A stretch of 64,000 nt of DNA from Photobacterium sp. GB-56 (GCF_003026105.1 NZ_PYNW01000013.1:1-64000); one strand, 5' to 3'. Counted from the first letter of the stretch, positions 27,094 to 37,418 are shown. Made by a program: numbers and translations. The notes: generated by a model not told the origin, from the sequence alone.

Positions 27094-29721
27094 TTAATTA
27101 TTAAGAGTGAACGGATCGCCGTAAGATAAAATATTACCGCCATCATCCGATGATTGACCGAATGAAGGTCCGGCACCTTGTAAACCAAGTAAACTGAATG
27201 AGAAAGTGACATTGCTATCGTATTCAGTAAAATCTTGTGATATTGCATCTTTCGCGTAACGATTGTAGCTAAGCCCTATCATCCAGCATGCAGATGTGTA
27301 GGTGAAGCCAACTTTACTTTCAAGCATTTTGTTAACATTCATGTCTTGGTAGTAATCAGCTTTAACATCAACATTATCGCTAACTGGGAAGCCAATGGAT
27401 AAACCTAACTGTGAAATACCGTCACGCTTATCTTTCGTGCCTGAAATGACAGGGTTCGGGTTGTTCACGTATTTTGTTAAGTAATCACTTGATACGTAAC
27501 GGTAACTCGGTTGAACAAATACCCCACCATTACGGTACTCAACGGTCACATTACCTTGCTGAATGTCATTCTCACTTGAGTCATATTGCATTGCGCTCTT
27601 TAAGAACAGATTATCATCAAGGTTAAATTCTGTTTCAATCGCTGTCGCTGAGTAACTTTTGGCTTCTTTATTATCAGTTCCTTGGTTAACAGGTTTATCG
27701 ATATAGAAGATTTGACCCATGGATAGGGTAAATCGTTCCTTAAAATCTTCATCAAAGTAGCGTGTAGATGCGCCGACGGTGAACTGGTTCGCAGGAGCTA
27801 TATAGTCGTTACCACTGTATGTCCGATCGCTAAATAAGCCGTAGTAATCTTGTTGTAAACGGGTTGAATCATAGCCGCCACCGATATAATCAAATGGGTT
27901 ATAAATACCGTCTTGGTCAACATTTTTTACATAAAGGTATTGAATTTGTGGTTCTAAACTTTGGGTATAATGACTACCTAAAATGGAGGTATCACGCTCA
28001 AAGTATAAGCTACTGTTGACACGAAATTCAGGAACAACACGATTAACACTGTCTTTAAGAGCATCAAAATCTGAGTTTTTGCTTAACTCTTTTTTATCTT
28101 GGTTGTAATGAGCGTAGTTCACTTTTGCCTGAGTAGTTACAGACCACCAAGGTGTCGCGTAGGGAAGCGTTAATGTCGGCTCAAAAGTTATACGATCAGC
28201 GTCAGGCTTGAATATCGAACTATTCTCAAACTTACTGATACTCATTGGCATTTTAAAATCGAGACCGTAGCCGAGATCTGTTTTATAGTAAGTTGATGAT
28301 AGTTGTGGCATTAAGCGATACGGTGAACGATTATCTGTTGATGATTCAGCTACGTCAGGATCTTTTAAAAGCTGAAAATCACGGACCATTAACATCGTAT
28401 CCCAGTTCGCATTTCGGTAAGATACTTCTGCCGTTTGAAGCAGGTTATTATCTTCACGCTCACCAATACTAGAATCTAAGCCTCGCTCAAAATATTTGTA
28501 ATCACTGACTTTGCTGTAGTCGATATCAACTAACCAGTTTTTATCGATGATCCCACTGTGTGTCCATTGGAAGCCCCAATATTTACCCGTGTTGGGTTTA
28601 TTGTCTTCCAATTGATAATCTACGTAATCGGCTTTTTTATCATGGCCCATGTACTCACCGACAACTTGGCCTTCACCTAATTCATTCAGGTAGCGGAATT
28701 TAGCCGTTGTTTGTAGACCACGGTGGTTCATGTATTTTGGCGTTAATGTTAAGTCATAGTTTGGCGCAATGTTCCAATAAAATGGCGCTTCATATTCCAT
28801 ACCATTACGTGAGCCATAGGTTAACGTTGGGTATAAGAAACCCGTCATACGCTCATCGGTTACAGGAATACGAAGCCACGGAAGATAGAATACCGGTACA
28901 TTAAGTACTTCAAAGCGCGCGTTATATAAATCGGCAAAGGGTGAATCACCATCACGCTCCAAAGAGCCAGCAGCAAAGCGCCAACTTTTATCGCCTTCTG
29001 GACAGGTAGTGAAAGTACCATCTTTCATTTTGTAGAACTGAGTACCATCAACATTTTTCTTGTCGATTTGCTCTGCGTCACCGCGCCCTGGCTGGCAGGT
29101 CATACGATAAACAGCATCATCCATTTGTGAGTCTTTGGTATCAAGATCGCTATGGAGCTCTTTCGCTTCCATTTCTATACCACCGTCATGGTAGTAAACG
29201 TTGCCTTTTGCTGTAACAATATTTTGTGGTTGTTGAAGTGTCACAGTATCGGCAGCAATCGTACGCGTTCCTTGCTGAACAATAACGTCACCAGAATACA
29301 CGGCTTTATGCTCATTTTTAGCTTGAACATTGTCAGCTTCAATGTGGATCGGTGTGTTTTTGGTATCTTCTTTACGGTCTTTTGGTGCTATACAAACACC
29401 ACGTACCATAGCTAAAGGATCGTCATTAACGGCTGTTTTTGTTGTTTGATCTTCTGCTACTGCGTGTTTATCGTTGATATCTTTATCTAAAGATGTGGCA
29501 TTTTCTTTGCGGTCTTTTGGCGAAATAAAAACACCATCTGCCATAGCTAAAGGATCGTTATTAACGGCTGTTTTTGTTGTTTGATCTTCTGCTACAGCAT
29601 GTTTACCGTTGATATCTTTATGTAAAGATGTGGCATCTTCTGCCATTGCCGGCCCATAAAGGGCAAGACCAATCATGGTGGCAAGTAAGCTGTGAGAGGT
29701 GAGTGACATCAGATTCAACAT
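27094..29721 (-). CDS. lptD: LPS assembly outer-membrane protein LptD
   Basis: An 875-aa protein (E. coli: 784 aa) that inserts lipopolysaccharide into the outer leaflet together with LptE. A signal peptide ends near residue 27 (GPAMA). Two nearly identical 45-residue units follow (28-72 and 73-117). Next come the jellyroll domain (about 120-240) and the barrel. The cysteine expected near the N-terminus (E. coli Cys31) is Cys110, in the second unit; the first unit has Phe65 instead. Other cysteines are 209, 240 and 812. E. coli has adjacent Cys724-Cys725, whereas only one appears here. The start ATG has AGGA with no spacing; M5 (29709) is an alternative. Confidence 0.94.
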   Translation of the reverse strand: MLNLMSLTSHSLLATMIGLALYGPAMAEDATSLHKDINGKHAVAEDQTTKTAVNNDPLAMADGVFISPKDRKENATSLDKDINDKHAVAEDQTTKTAVNDDPLAMVRGVCIAPKDRKEDTKNTPIHIEADNVQAKNEHKAVYSGDVIVQQGTRTIAADTVTLQQPQNIVTAKGNVYYHDGGIEMEAKELHSDLDTKDSQMDDAVYRMTCQPGRGDAEQIDKKNVDGTQFYKMKDGTFTTCPEGDKSWRFAAGSLERDGDSPFADLYNARFEVLNVPVFYLPWLRIPVTDERMTGFLYPTLTYGSRNGMEYEAPFYWNIAPNYDLTLTPKYMNHRGLQTTAKFRYLNELGEGQVVGEYMGHDKKADYVDYQLEDNKPNTGKYWGFQWTHSGIIDKNWLVDIDYSKVSDYKYFERGLDSSIGEREDNNLLQTAEVSYRNANWDTMLMVRDFQLLKDPDVAESSTDNRSPYRLMPQLSSTYYKTDLGYGLDFKMPMSISKFENSSIFKPDADRITFEPTLTLPYATPWWSVTTQAKVNYAHYNQDKKELSKNSDFDALKDSVNRVVPEFRVNSSLYFERDTSILGSHYTQSLEPQIQYLYVKNVDQDGIYNPFDYIGGGYDSTRLQQDYYGLFSDRTYSGNDYIAPANQFTVGASTRYFDEDFKERFTLSMGQIFYIDKPVNQGTDNKEAKSYSATAIETEFNLDDNLFLKSAMQYDSSENDIQQGNVTVEYRNGGVFVQPSYRYVSSDYLTKYVNNPNPVISGTKDKRDGISQLGLSIGFPVSDNVDVKADYYQDMNVNKMLESKVGFTYTSACWMIGLSYNRYAKDAISQDFTEYDSNVTFSFSLLGLQGAGPSFGQSSDDGGNILSYGDPFTLNN
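29366..29635. repeat. Two tandem 135-bp direct repeats inside lptD
   Basis: Copy A is 29366-29500 and copy B 29501-29635, head to tail, with about 14 differences by eye (about 90% identity). The unit is a multiple of three, so the frame is kept and 45 residues are duplicated. Differences cluster where the LptD N-terminal cysteine is encoded. Confidence 0.95.
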
Positions 29722-29881
29722 TCCTGTATCAGTTTGAGAGCAAGGCGAATAATTGCGCTTTTTACAAGCATTCCCGATAAATGACAGCTATCATAATGCA
29801 AATTCGACGCGACGGCATCTTTTCAGCGCATGCTGTTGGGTAAACATTGAAAAAATTTAACAAATTACCAGAGAGTATAGA

Positions 29882-30733
29882 ATGCAGAAGACAGGTATAT
29901 GGGGAAAAATTATTGGTGCGTTGCTTGGCCTCTCCATTGGAAAATTGCCTGGATTGTTGATTGGTTTATTTATTGGTCACCAGTTTGATAAGGCTTATGC
30001 TCGTCAGATGAATGGCGGTTTTGCCGGTTTTGGTCAGAACAGAGCCAGTAGTGCAGAGCAACAAGCAGAGTTTTTCCATGCTTGTTTTGCAGTAATGGGG
30101 CATGTCGCAAAAGCGAAAGGGCATGTGACAAAAGAGGAAATTCGTGTTGCAAGTGCGATTATGGATCGAATGGGGTTACAAGGCGAATCTCGACTTCAAG
30201 CGCAGAATGCGTTTCGTGAGGGAAAAGAAGATAACTTCCCATTAGAAGAGATGCTAAATCGTGTTCGTAGTCGTGCACGACGTGCTGATTTACTCCAATT
30301 TTTCTTAGAATTACAAATTCAAGCAGCATTTGCGGATGGTTCATTACATCCTAAAGAGCGTCAGTTACTGCATATTATTGCGCGATACCTTGGCTTTTCT
30401 GAAGCCCAGCTTGAACAACGCTTGCGTATGCAAGAAGCGGCGTTTCGTTTTCAACAAGGTGGTTTCCATCAGCAATATCAACAACAAGGTGGTGGCTTCC
30501 AAGCGCCTCCTAGTCGAGATCAATTAGCTGATGCGTTTAATGTCTTAGGGGTTGATGAAAATGCCTCTGCGCAAGATGTGAAACGTGCTTATCGTAAACA
30601 GATGAATGAACACCATCCAGATAAACTCGCAGCGAAAGGGTTACCACCAGAAATGATGGAAATAGCGAAACAAAAAACCCAAGAGCTACAAGCTGCCTAT
30701 GATTTGATCCGAAAAGAGAAAGGATTCAAATAA
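29882..30733 (+). CDS. djlA: Co-chaperone DjlA
   Basis: A 283-aa type III J-protein of the inner membrane that stimulates DnaK. The N-terminal glycine-rich membrane segment (IIGALLGLSIGKLPGLLIGLFIG region, about 9-32) anchors it. A central TerB-like helical domain lies at about 55-190, then a Gln/Gly-rich linker (FQQGGFHQQYQQQGGG). The C-terminal J domain has the HHPDK form of the HPD motif. It is divergent from lptD and followed by a terminator. Confidence 0.94.
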   Translation: MQKTGIWGKIIGALLGLSIGKLPGLLIGLFIGHQFDKAYARQMNGGFAGFGQNRASSAEQQAEFFHACFAVMGHVAKAKGHVTKEEIRVASAIMDRMGLQGESRLQAQNAFREGKEDNFPLEEMLNRVRSRARRADLLQFFLELQIQAAFADGSLHPKERQLLHIIARYLGFSEAQLEQRLRMQEAAFRFQQGGFHQQYQQQGGGFQAPPSRDQLADAFNVLGVDENASAQDVKRAYRKQMNEHHPDKLAAKGLPPEMMEIAKQKTQELQAAYDLIRKEKGFK

Positions 30734-30760
30734 TTGTTATTACGCTGAATAATAAATTGA

Positions 30761-30787
30761 AAAAGCGAGCTTGGTGCTCGCTTTTTT
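30761..30787 (+). terminator. Terminator of djlA
   Basis: AAAAGCGAGC pairs with GCTCGCTTTT around TTGGT, followed by T's. The same stem is used after the PhoH gene and rpoD. It can also stop the convergent hydroxyacid dehydrogenase. Confidence 0.9.
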
Positions 30788-30800
30788 GTTTTTAAAGCTC

Positions 30801-31754
30801 TTAAACGAGGTTTTGCGGTTTGTTGTTACAAAAGCCATCAATATTTTCAATAAGTTGCTCTACCAGTGTTTGAATCGCGGAATCAGATCCCCATGCAACA
30901 TGTGGGGTTAGTAATAGATTAGGCAAATGTGCCTGTTGTAATAATGGATTATCATCAGTTGGCGGCTCAGAAGTAAAAACATCACAGCCAGCGCCGGCAA
31001 TTTTTTTATCGAGCAATGCATCGACTAAATCTTGCTCATTCACCAGTCCACCACGTCCGGTATTGATCAAAATAGCGTTAGGTTTCATCTGTGCCAGTTC
31101 TGTTTTTGCGATAAGATCTTCAGTGGTATCTGTTAGCGAGCAATGCAAGGTGATGATATCGGCTTGCTGTAATACGTCGTTAAACAGCGTATAGCCTTCA
31201 CGACAGGTGGTGACGTGCTTGTGCTCTGCAAATAGCACCTTCATCCCCAGCGCGGTTGCAAGATTGGCTGTCGCTACCCCTAAGCTGCCTTTACCAACAA
31301 TACCTATTGTTGAGCCTGCGATATCGCTAATTGGATGAGTGAAAAAGCAGAACTGTTGTTGTTTCTGCCACTCACCCGCGATGATATCTTGCTGATAGCC
31401 CATTAAATTACGTTTTAGCGCAAAGATCATTGCGAGCACGTGTTCAGGAACAGAGCGAGTCGCATAACCTCGAATATTGGAAACCGGAATGTTATGGCGG
31501 TGACAATAATCGACATCGACGTTATTGGTTCCTGTCGCACCGATGGCAATAAATTTCAGGTTTGGCAGCTGAGATAAAATATCAGCAGTGAGTTGGACTT
31601 TGTTAGAAATGACGATAGTTGCGTGTTGCAGACGTTCAATGACTTGAGATGGCGATGTACGTTGATATTCAATCCATTGATGAGCAGATTGTGGGCGAGG
31701 AATATCAATGTGTGCTGGGATAGTAGCACGATCTAAAAATACAATATGTTCCAC
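30801..31754 (-). CDS. D-2-hydroxyacid dehydrogenase (glycerate dehydrogenase-like)
   Basis: A 317-aa NAD-dependent dehydrogenase of the D-isomer family, which reduces 2-keto acids or oxidises D-2-hydroxyacids. The nucleotide loop GIVGKGSLG is the GxGxxG motif. Catalytic residues are visible: Arg in NTGRGGLVNEQD, Glu in DVFTSEPP and His in TPHVAWGS. Closest kind by pattern is hydroxypyruvate/glycerate dehydrogenase (HprA-like), but the substrate is not certain. The start is GTG (MEHIVFLDRA), with GGAG 7 bases upstream. It stands alone downstream of the rluA terminator. Confidence 0.87.
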   Translation of the reverse strand: MEHIVFLDRATIPAHIDIPRPQSAHQWIEYQRTSPSQVIERLQHATIVISNKVQLTADILSQLPNLKFIAIGATGTNNVDVDYCHRHNIPVSNIRGYATRSVPEHVLAMIFALKRNLMGYQQDIIAGEWQKQQQFCFFTHPISDIAGSTIGIVGKGSLGVATANLATALGMKVLFAEHKHVTTCREGYTLFNDVLQQADIITLHCSLTDTTEDLIAKTELAQMKPNAILINTGRGGLVNEQDLVDALLDKKIAGAGCDVFTSEPPTDDNPLLQQAHLPNLLLTPHVAWGSDSAIQTLVEQLIENIDGFCNNKPQNLV

Positions 31755-31796
31755 TGTTAGACTCCATGGAACCTTTGTTCCGCTTGGTGTGAAAAG

Positions 31797-31850
31797 AAGA
31801 ATGCTAGTTTAGGTTTTTGCTTGTTAAAACAAAGCTAGCATTCTTTTTTA
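31797..31850 (-). terminator. Long hairpin after rluA
   Basis: AAGAATGCTAG pairs perfectly with CTAGCATTCTT, enclosing a 27-base loop that can form its own TTGTT/AACAA stem. The minus-strand tail CTTCTTTTC is T-rich. It probably terminates rluA and lies in the leader of the hydroxyacid dehydrogenase. Confidence 0.6.
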
Positions 31851-31895
31851 TCGTGATCTAACTTCCGTGTGATAGTTGCTGATTACTCAGTGGTT

Positions 31896-32597
31896 TTATT
31901 TACTAAAAATCGTTTGTGTTGGCGCTTCTGGATAAAACTCACAAGGGGCAAACAAATGCATCGGTTGATCACTTCCTGGATGCGTAAAAGTCAGTTCTGC
32001 TGCGTGTAACAGTAAACGAGGAGAGGCTACCATTGCTTCCTCATTAGCATAAAACTTATCGCCTAAAATCGGATGACCTAATGCTTGCATGTGAACACGC
32101 AATTGGTGAGAACGACCTGTTACGGGCAGTAAACGGACCAAGGTTGTTTTCTCATCACGGCTTAAGACTTCATAATGCGTTACAGAAGGCTTGCCATCGT
32201 CAAAACATACTTTTTGGCGTGGACGGTTAGGCCAATCACAGATCAAGGGAAGATCCACGGTTCCTGTGTCTTGTTCGATATGTCCCCACACACGAGCGTA
32301 ATACACTTTTTGTGTTTCTCGCTCACGAAACTGGGCTTTTAAATGACACTCCGCTTTTTTGTTTAGAGCCAGCACAATTAAGCCTGATGTCCCCATATCT
32401 AAACGGTGCACAATTTGTGACTTAGGGTATTTTTCAAGAACGCGAGCAAATATGCTGTCGTGATGCTCTGGTGCACGTCCTGGGTTTGAGAGTATGCCAG
32501 CAGGCTTATTAACGGCGATGATGTCGCTATCAAGAAAAAGAGTATCCAACCACGGATCGGTAGGTGGATTGTAGTTCAACACTGGCAATGGTTTCAT
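31896..32597 (-). CDS. rluA: Dual-specificity pseudouridine synthase RluA
   Basis: A 233-aa pseudouridine synthase that modifies U746 of 23S rRNA and U32 of some tRNAs in E. coli. The catalytic aspartate is in HRLDMGTSGLIVLA near residue 67, preceded by VNKPAGILSNPG, and GRSHQLRVHMQALGHPILGD follows. No S4 domain is present, as expected for RluA. It is downstream of rapA on the same strand, as in E. coli. Confidence 0.95.
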   Translation of the reverse strand: MKPLPVLNYNPPTDPWLDTLFLDSDIIAVNKPAGILSNPGRAPEHHDSIFARVLEKYPKSQIVHRLDMGTSGLIVLALNKKAECHLKAQFRERETQKVYYARVWGHIEQDTGTVDLPLICDWPNRPRQKVCFDDGKPSVTHYEVLSRDEKTTLVRLLPVTGRSHQLRVHMQALGHPILGDKFYANEEAMVASPRLLLHAAELTFTHPGSDQPMHLFAPCEFYPEAPTQTIFSK

Positions 32598-32685
32598 GAT
32601 GCACTCGTAGGATAGGTATGAATAACAACGGGGCGAATATTAATATGAATAATAGTAAATTGGTATGCTTGGTGATGTGATTAAA

Positions 32686-32724
32686 GAAAAAAGCCGTGAA
32701 TATCAGTAATGACATTCACGGCCT
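32686..32724 (-). terminator. Terminator of rapA
   Basis: On the minus strand GCCGTGAAT pairs with ATTCACGGC around a 12-base loop, followed by TTTTTTCTTT. It starts just after the rapA stop. Confidence 0.88.
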
Positions 32725-32749
32725 TAATTTAGTTATGATGAGTTATTGA

Positions 32750-35668
32750 TCAGTTATGGCTAACAACGATCAAACGCAGTGAATCAAGCTGGATTTGTGC
32801 TTTTTCAATGTAGTTAGTTAACTCAATGATTTGGCTTTCAATTAGCTCTAATTCGTCATCACGAATATTCGGATTAACCGCTTTCAGGGCTTGAAGGCGA
32901 TCAAGCTCAGCGCGCAACGTGTTTTCCATTTCAGCTTGTGCTTGGCTTCGTACGACATCAAGCTCTTTGCTGATCTCGCGCTCTGCGTGCTCAATCAGAG
33001 TATGAATATCTTTTTGAACCGAGTTAACGAGCTTACTGCCAAGGTGACGATTGACTGGGCTAAGTTGGCGGTTAAAGCCTTCAAATTCAACGTTAGCTGA
33101 TAGGTTATTACCTTTACCATCAAGTAAAATACGGATCGGTGTTTTGGGTAAGAAACGACCAATACCTGATTGCTTAGGTGCTTGAGCGTCAACCACATAG
33201 ATAAGCTCAAGTAGCAGTGTACCAACAGGCAGTGCTTTGTTTTTCAACAATGACACCGCTGTCGTACCTACGCCTTCACTTAGCAGTAATTCAATACCGC
33301 CTTGGATCATTGGGTGTTCCCAGCTGATGAAGTTGATATCTTCACGAGAAAGTGCAGTATCACGTTCAAAAGTGATGGTACAACCGTCGTAAGGAAGGCC
33401 TGGATAACTTGCCACCATCATGTGCTCTGATGGGGTCACAACAATTGCGTTTTCGCCTTTGTCATCTTGGTTTAAACCAATGGTATCAAACAAGCCCAGT
33501 GCGAAAGTCACAAGGTTAGTATCACCATCTTTAGCGCTGATCTTCTCAACCAACTGCTGAGCTTCTTCGCCCCCATTAGAATGGATTTCTAATAGGCGAT
33601 CACGACCTTGCTCTAACTTGGTTTTAAGCTCATTGTGCATTTCAGCACTGCGCTGAATAACGGATTCAAGCGCTTCAAGATCGTGTTTGTCACTGGCAAG
33701 CAAGGTGATCAGATCTTCACATACCGCTTCATAGACAGCACGGCCAGTCGGACAGGTTTCCTCAAAGGCATTTAAGCCTTCGTTGAACCAACGCGCTAAT
33801 AGTGCTTGAGAAGTGCCTTCTAGGTAAGGCACATGAATTTCTATCTCACGCTTTTGACCAATACGATCCAAACGACCAATACGTTGCTCAAGTAAATCAG
33901 GGTTGCTTGGTAAATCGAACATCACCAATTGGTTTGCAAACTGGAAGTTACGACCTTCTGAACCGATTTCAGAACATAATAGTACCTGAGCGCCATCATC
34001 TTCTTGGGCAAAGTAAGCCGCCGCTTTATCACGTTCGATAATCGACATTCCTTCGTGGAACACAGTAGCACGGATGCCTTCACGTTCACGTAATGCTTGT
34101 TCTAAGGTTAATGCGGTTTGCGCACGAGAACAAATCACCAACACTTTCTCGTTACGGTTGGCTTTTAGCATATCAAGTAGCCAGTTAACACGAGGATCAA
34201 AGTTCCACCATGTTGCTGATTCACCTTCAAATTCTTGGTAGATATCTTCCGGGTAAAGTAGCTTGATCGCTTTCTCATTGATACCCATTTTACCGCCCAT
34301 CATTGCCGCAACGCGCATGGCTGTGGTGTATTGGGTTGGCATTGCTAACGGGTACATATTCAGGTGACGCTGAGGGAAACCTGTGATTGCTGAGCGGGTA
34401 TTACGGAACAATACGCGGCCCGTACCGTGGCGATCCATCAAGTTGTTGATCAATTCATGACGCGCCGCTAATGCTTCAGGATCGTCTTGAGCTGAATCTT
34501 CGATCACACGTAACATTGGCTCGATATCTTGCTCAGATAGCAGCTCGGTTAAGGTGTTTTTCGCATCATCATTCAGTTTTTCACCAGCAAGCAGTTGGGT
34601 TACAGCATCAGCAACGGGTTCGTATTGACGCTCTTCTTCAACAAAGGCTTCATAGTCGTAAAAACGATCAGGATCAAGAATACGTAAGCGTGCGAAGTGG
34701 CTTTCACGACCTAATTGCTCTGGTGTGGCGGTTAGTAGCAGCACACTTGGCGTTTTTTCTGCTAAGGCTTCAATCACTTGGTACTGACGACTAGGCTTAT
34801 CTTCACTCCACTCAAGGTGGTGGGCTTCATCGACAACCAATAGATCCCAATCAGCATCTAGCGCTTGTTCAAAACGACGACGGCTTTTACGTAAAAAGTC
34901 TAATGAACACAATACATATTGCGCGGTATCAAATGGGTTAGCGGCATCAGCAAATGCTTCAACACAACGCTCTTCATCAAAGATAGAAAAGTGCAGGTTA
35001 AAACGACGCATCATTTCAACTAGCCATTGATGTTGTAGGGTTTCAGGAACCACGATCAGAATACGTTCAGCACGGCCTGATAGAACCTGCTGGTGGATGA
35101 TCATACCGGCTTCAATGGTTTTACCTAAACCGACTTCATCGGCAAGGAGAACACGCGGCGCATAGCGACGACCGACTTCGTGAGCAATATATAACTGGTG
35201 TGGGATCAAACCTGCACGCATACCGCATAAACCACGTAATGGGCTTTTTAGTTGCTCGTATTGGTTTTTCAGCGCGCGGTAACGCAGTGCAAAACGATCC
35301 ATGCGATCAATTTGACCTGCAAATAATTTATCTTGCGGTTTATTGAAACGAATTTGGTGGCTTAAGAAAAGTTCACGTAGCGCGACATTTTCTTCTTCTG
35401 TGTCGGTACGCGTACCTACGTAGGTGATCACGCCTTTATCTTCGTTGATCGCTTCTACCTTTAGTGACCAACCCTCATGGCTTTCAATCACATCACCAAC
35501 GTTAAACATGACACGGGTAACAGGGGCATCATTACGTGCATATAGGCGATTTTCTTCTGATGCGGGGAACATCAAGGTAACCGTTCTTGGTTCAAGAGCG
35601 ACAACGGTACCTAGACCTAAATCACTTTCTGTATCACTGATCCAACGTTGACCCAAAGCAAATGGCAT
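32750..35668 (-). CDS. rapA: RNA polymerase-associated ATPase RapA
   Basis: A 972-aa Swi2/Snf2 ATPase (E. coli: 968 aa) that binds core RNA polymerase and promotes its recycling. Two N-terminal Tudor-like domains precede the ATPase. Walker A is [14 protein letters not shown] near residue 177, and the DEAHH box lies near 280. Helicase motif VI is present as [15 protein letters not shown] near 610. The RapA-specific spacer and C-terminal domain complete it. A GAAGG ribosome-binding site lies upstream. It is divergent from the PIN-PhoH gene. Confidence 0.97.
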   Translation of the reverse strand: MPFALGQRWISDTESDLGLGTVVALEPRTVTLMFPASEENRLYARNDAPVTRVMFNVGDVIESHEGWSLKVEAINEDKGVITYVGTRTDTEEENVALRELFLSHQIRFNKPQDKLFAGQIDRMDRFALRYRALKNQYEQLKSPLRGLCGMRAGLIPHQLYIAHEVGRRYAPRVLLADEVGLGKTIEAGMIIHQQVLSGRAERILIVVPETLQHQWLVEMMRRFNLHFSIFDEERCVEAFADAANPFDTAQYVLCSLDFLRKSRRRFEQALDADWDLLVVDEAHHLEWSEDKPSRQYQVIEALAEKTPSVLLLTATPEQLGRESHFARLRILDPDRFYDYEAFVEEERQYEPVADAVTQLLAGEKLNDDAKNTLTELLSEQDIEPMLRVIEDSAQDDPEALAARHELINNLMDRHGTGRVLFRNTRSAITGFPQRHLNMYPLAMPTQYTTAMRVAAMMGGKMGINEKAIKLLYPEDIYQEFEGESATWWNFDPRVNWLLDMLKANRNEKVLVICSRAQTALTLEQALREREGIRATVFHEGMSIIERDKAAAYFAQEDDGAQVLLCSEIGSEGRNFQFANQLVMFDLPSNPDLLEQRIGRLDRIGQKREIEIHVPYLEGTSQALLARWFNEGLNAFEETCPTGRAVYEAVCEDLITLLASDKHDLEALESVIQRSAEMHNELKTKLEQGRDRLLEIHSNGGEEAQQLVEKISAKDGDTNLVTFALGLFDTIGLNQDDKGENAIVVTPSEHMMVASYPGLPYDGCTITFERDTALSREDINFISWEHPMIQGGIELLLSEGVGTTAVSLLKNKALPVGTLLLELIYVVDAQAPKQSGIGRFLPKTPIRILLDGKGNNLSANVEFEGFNRQLSPVNRHLGSKLVNSVQKDIHTLIEHAEREISKELDVVRSQAQAEMENTLRAELDRLQALKAVNPNIRDDELELIESQIIELTNYIEKAQIQLDSLRLIVVSHN

Positions 35669-35990
35669 AGTGGTAGAAACCTTCTAATTATTTGATATCA
35701 AAGAGACTGCAATAAGCTGTGCAAAGTATTAATAAGCTACACTGAAGATAAGTGTACGCTAGAATTTAAAATTTGTGCATAGCTCAAAAAGGGGACTCAT
35801 GTTACTGCATGATGTGATTAAGGTCACGGTGAAAGTGATGAAAATCGGTCACAGTAAAATCATCATAAAACTTTCATCTACCGAGGGCTTAATAAGAAAG
35901 ACGTCATAATTAAACCAGATGGGTAATTTTGACGTAAGCTAATAGAGTGATAGCTTAATTATCGCTGTCCAGACTACCAAGGAGGTGCCT
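35669..35990. other. rapA / phoH divergent intergenic region
   Basis: About 320 bases with no gene. Apart from a CRP-like site (listed separately) it contains a strong AAGGAGG ribosome-binding site at 35978-35984 for the PIN-PhoH gene. Confidence 0.5.
35812..35829. promoter_or_regulatory. CRP-like binding site
   Basis: TGTGATTAAGGTCACG has both half-sites of the CRP consensus (TGTGA, six bases, TCACA) with one mismatch at the last base. It lies 162 bases before the PIN-PhoH start. Match is by eye, so function is inference. Confidence 0.4.
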
Positions 35991-37367
35991 ATGGACGACG
36001 CCGAACGGAAACTGTTTGTACTTGATACAAATATTCTGCTTCATGAACCTCTGGCGTTCTTTTCTTTTCAGGAACACGACGTGGTTATTCCCATGACGGT
36101 TCTGGAAGAATTGGACAGAATTAAAGACAGTAAGCGTGATGTTTCTCGTGATGCTCGAGTCGCGATACGTGCGCTTGAAGATATATTCCACGACGCACCA
36201 CCAGAGCAAATTTCGGCTGGTATTCCTTTCAACGACAAAGTGGCTCATAGCGGTACTATTGCTATTTTTGCTGACTATGAAGTAAAACAAACCGTCCATG
36301 CCTTTAGTGATAAGGCGGGTGACAATCGTATTCTTAATAGCGTTCTCTTTCTGCAACAAAAACATGCACCACGTTCTGTGGTATTAGTGACTAAAGACAT
36401 CAACATGCGACTGCGTGCCAAAGGTGCAGGCGTCTTGTATGTTGATGATTATCGTACCGATCAGTTGATTGATGATGTCGCATTATTAACCAAAGGCTTT
36501 CATCGCTATCAAGGCGATTTTTGGGAAAATGTTGCTGAGTGTCAGTCGGAAAATAGAGGTCGTTCAACTTTACATACCTTACCTAAAAACTTATTTGAAA
36601 CTCCCTTTGTTAATCAATATCTACTGGATGAAGGCAATGATTTTGCTGCTAGAATTCAAAGTATTGATGATGAAAGTGTCACCATTAAAGACATTAGCCA
36701 AGAGCGACTAATGCATCGACAAGCTTGGGGCGTTAATCCTAAAAATATTTATCAAGGGATGGCGCTAGATGCAATGCTTGATCCTCGGATTGATTTAGTG
36801 ATCTTAACGGGTCCTGCTGGCTGTGGTAAAACCATTTTAGCAATGGCTGCAGCACTTGAGCAGGTCATTGAAAAAGGGATGTATGACAAAATTATTGTCA
36901 CTCGTAATACGCCCGAAATAGCCGAATCAATTGGTTTCCTACCGGGTACCGAAGAAGAAAAAATGATGCCATGGCTGGCAGCGGTTACCGATACTATGGA
37001 AGCACTTCATAAGCATGATGTTTGTACTGATGGCTCAATGAAGTACATTTTTGATAAAGCCAATATTCAATTTAAATCGATTAACTTTATGCGTGGGCGT
37101 TCTATTCAAAATGCCTTTGTTTTACTCGATGAATGTCAAAACTTAACAGCTTCACAAATTAAAACCATTATTACCCGATGTGGTGAAGGAACAAAAATTG
37201 TGTGTTCGGGTAACCTTGCTCAAATTGATTCCAACTATCTATCCCCAGTGACCTCGGGATTAACCTATATTGTTGAGCGCTTTAAAAACTTTGAAGGTAG
37301 CGCCAATATTTATCTCAACGGGGTGGTTCGAAGCCGTCTAGCTGAATTTGCCGAAGAAAATCTTTAA
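35991..37367 (+). CDS. PIN domain - PhoH-like ATPase fusion
   Basis: A 458-aa protein combining an N-terminal PIN nuclease domain (about 1-140; KLFVLDTNILLHEP with the first acidic residue) and a C-terminal PhoH ATPase. Walker A is GPAGCGKT near 275 and Walker B VLLDECQN near 376; later GVVRSRLAEFAE is typical. This is the PhoH2-type architecture, in which a PhoH helicase is joined to an RNA-cutting PIN domain; mycobacterial PhoH2 unwinds and cleaves RNA. No antitoxin-like small gene precedes it. I use the ATG after AAGGAGG; the earlier GTG sits inside that site. Confidence 0.9.
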   Translation: MDDAERKLFVLDTNILLHEPLAFFSFQEHDVVIPMTVLEELDRIKDSKRDVSRDARVAIRALEDIFHDAPPEQISAGIPFNDKVAHSGTIAIFADYEVKQTVHAFSDKAGDNRILNSVLFLQQKHAPRSVVLVTKDINMRLRAKGAGVLYVDDYRTDQLIDDVALLTKGFHRYQGDFWENVAECQSENRGRSTLHTLPKNLFETPFVNQYLLDEGNDFAARIQSIDDESVTIKDISQERLMHRQAWGVNPKNIYQGMALDAMLDPRIDLVILTGPAGCGKTILAMAAALEQVIEKGMYDKIIVTRNTPEIAESIGFLPGTEEEKMMPWLAAVTDTMEALHKHDVCTDGSMKYIFDKANIQFKSINFMRGRSIQNAFVLLDECQNLTASQIKTIITRCGEGTKIVCSGNLAQIDSNYLSPVTSGLTYIVERFKNFEGSANIYLNGVVRSRLAEFAEENL

Positions 37368-37387
37368 TCACTAGCAAGAAGAATAAG

Positions 37388-37418
37388 AAAAGCGAGCACA
37401 TTGGGTGCTCGCTTTTTT
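37388..37418. terminator. Bidirectional terminator between phoH and thiQ
   Basis: AAAAGCGAGCAC pairs with GTGCTCGCTTTT around ATTGG, with T-runs in both directions. It serves the PIN-PhoH gene and the convergent thiBPQ operon. Confidence 0.88.
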
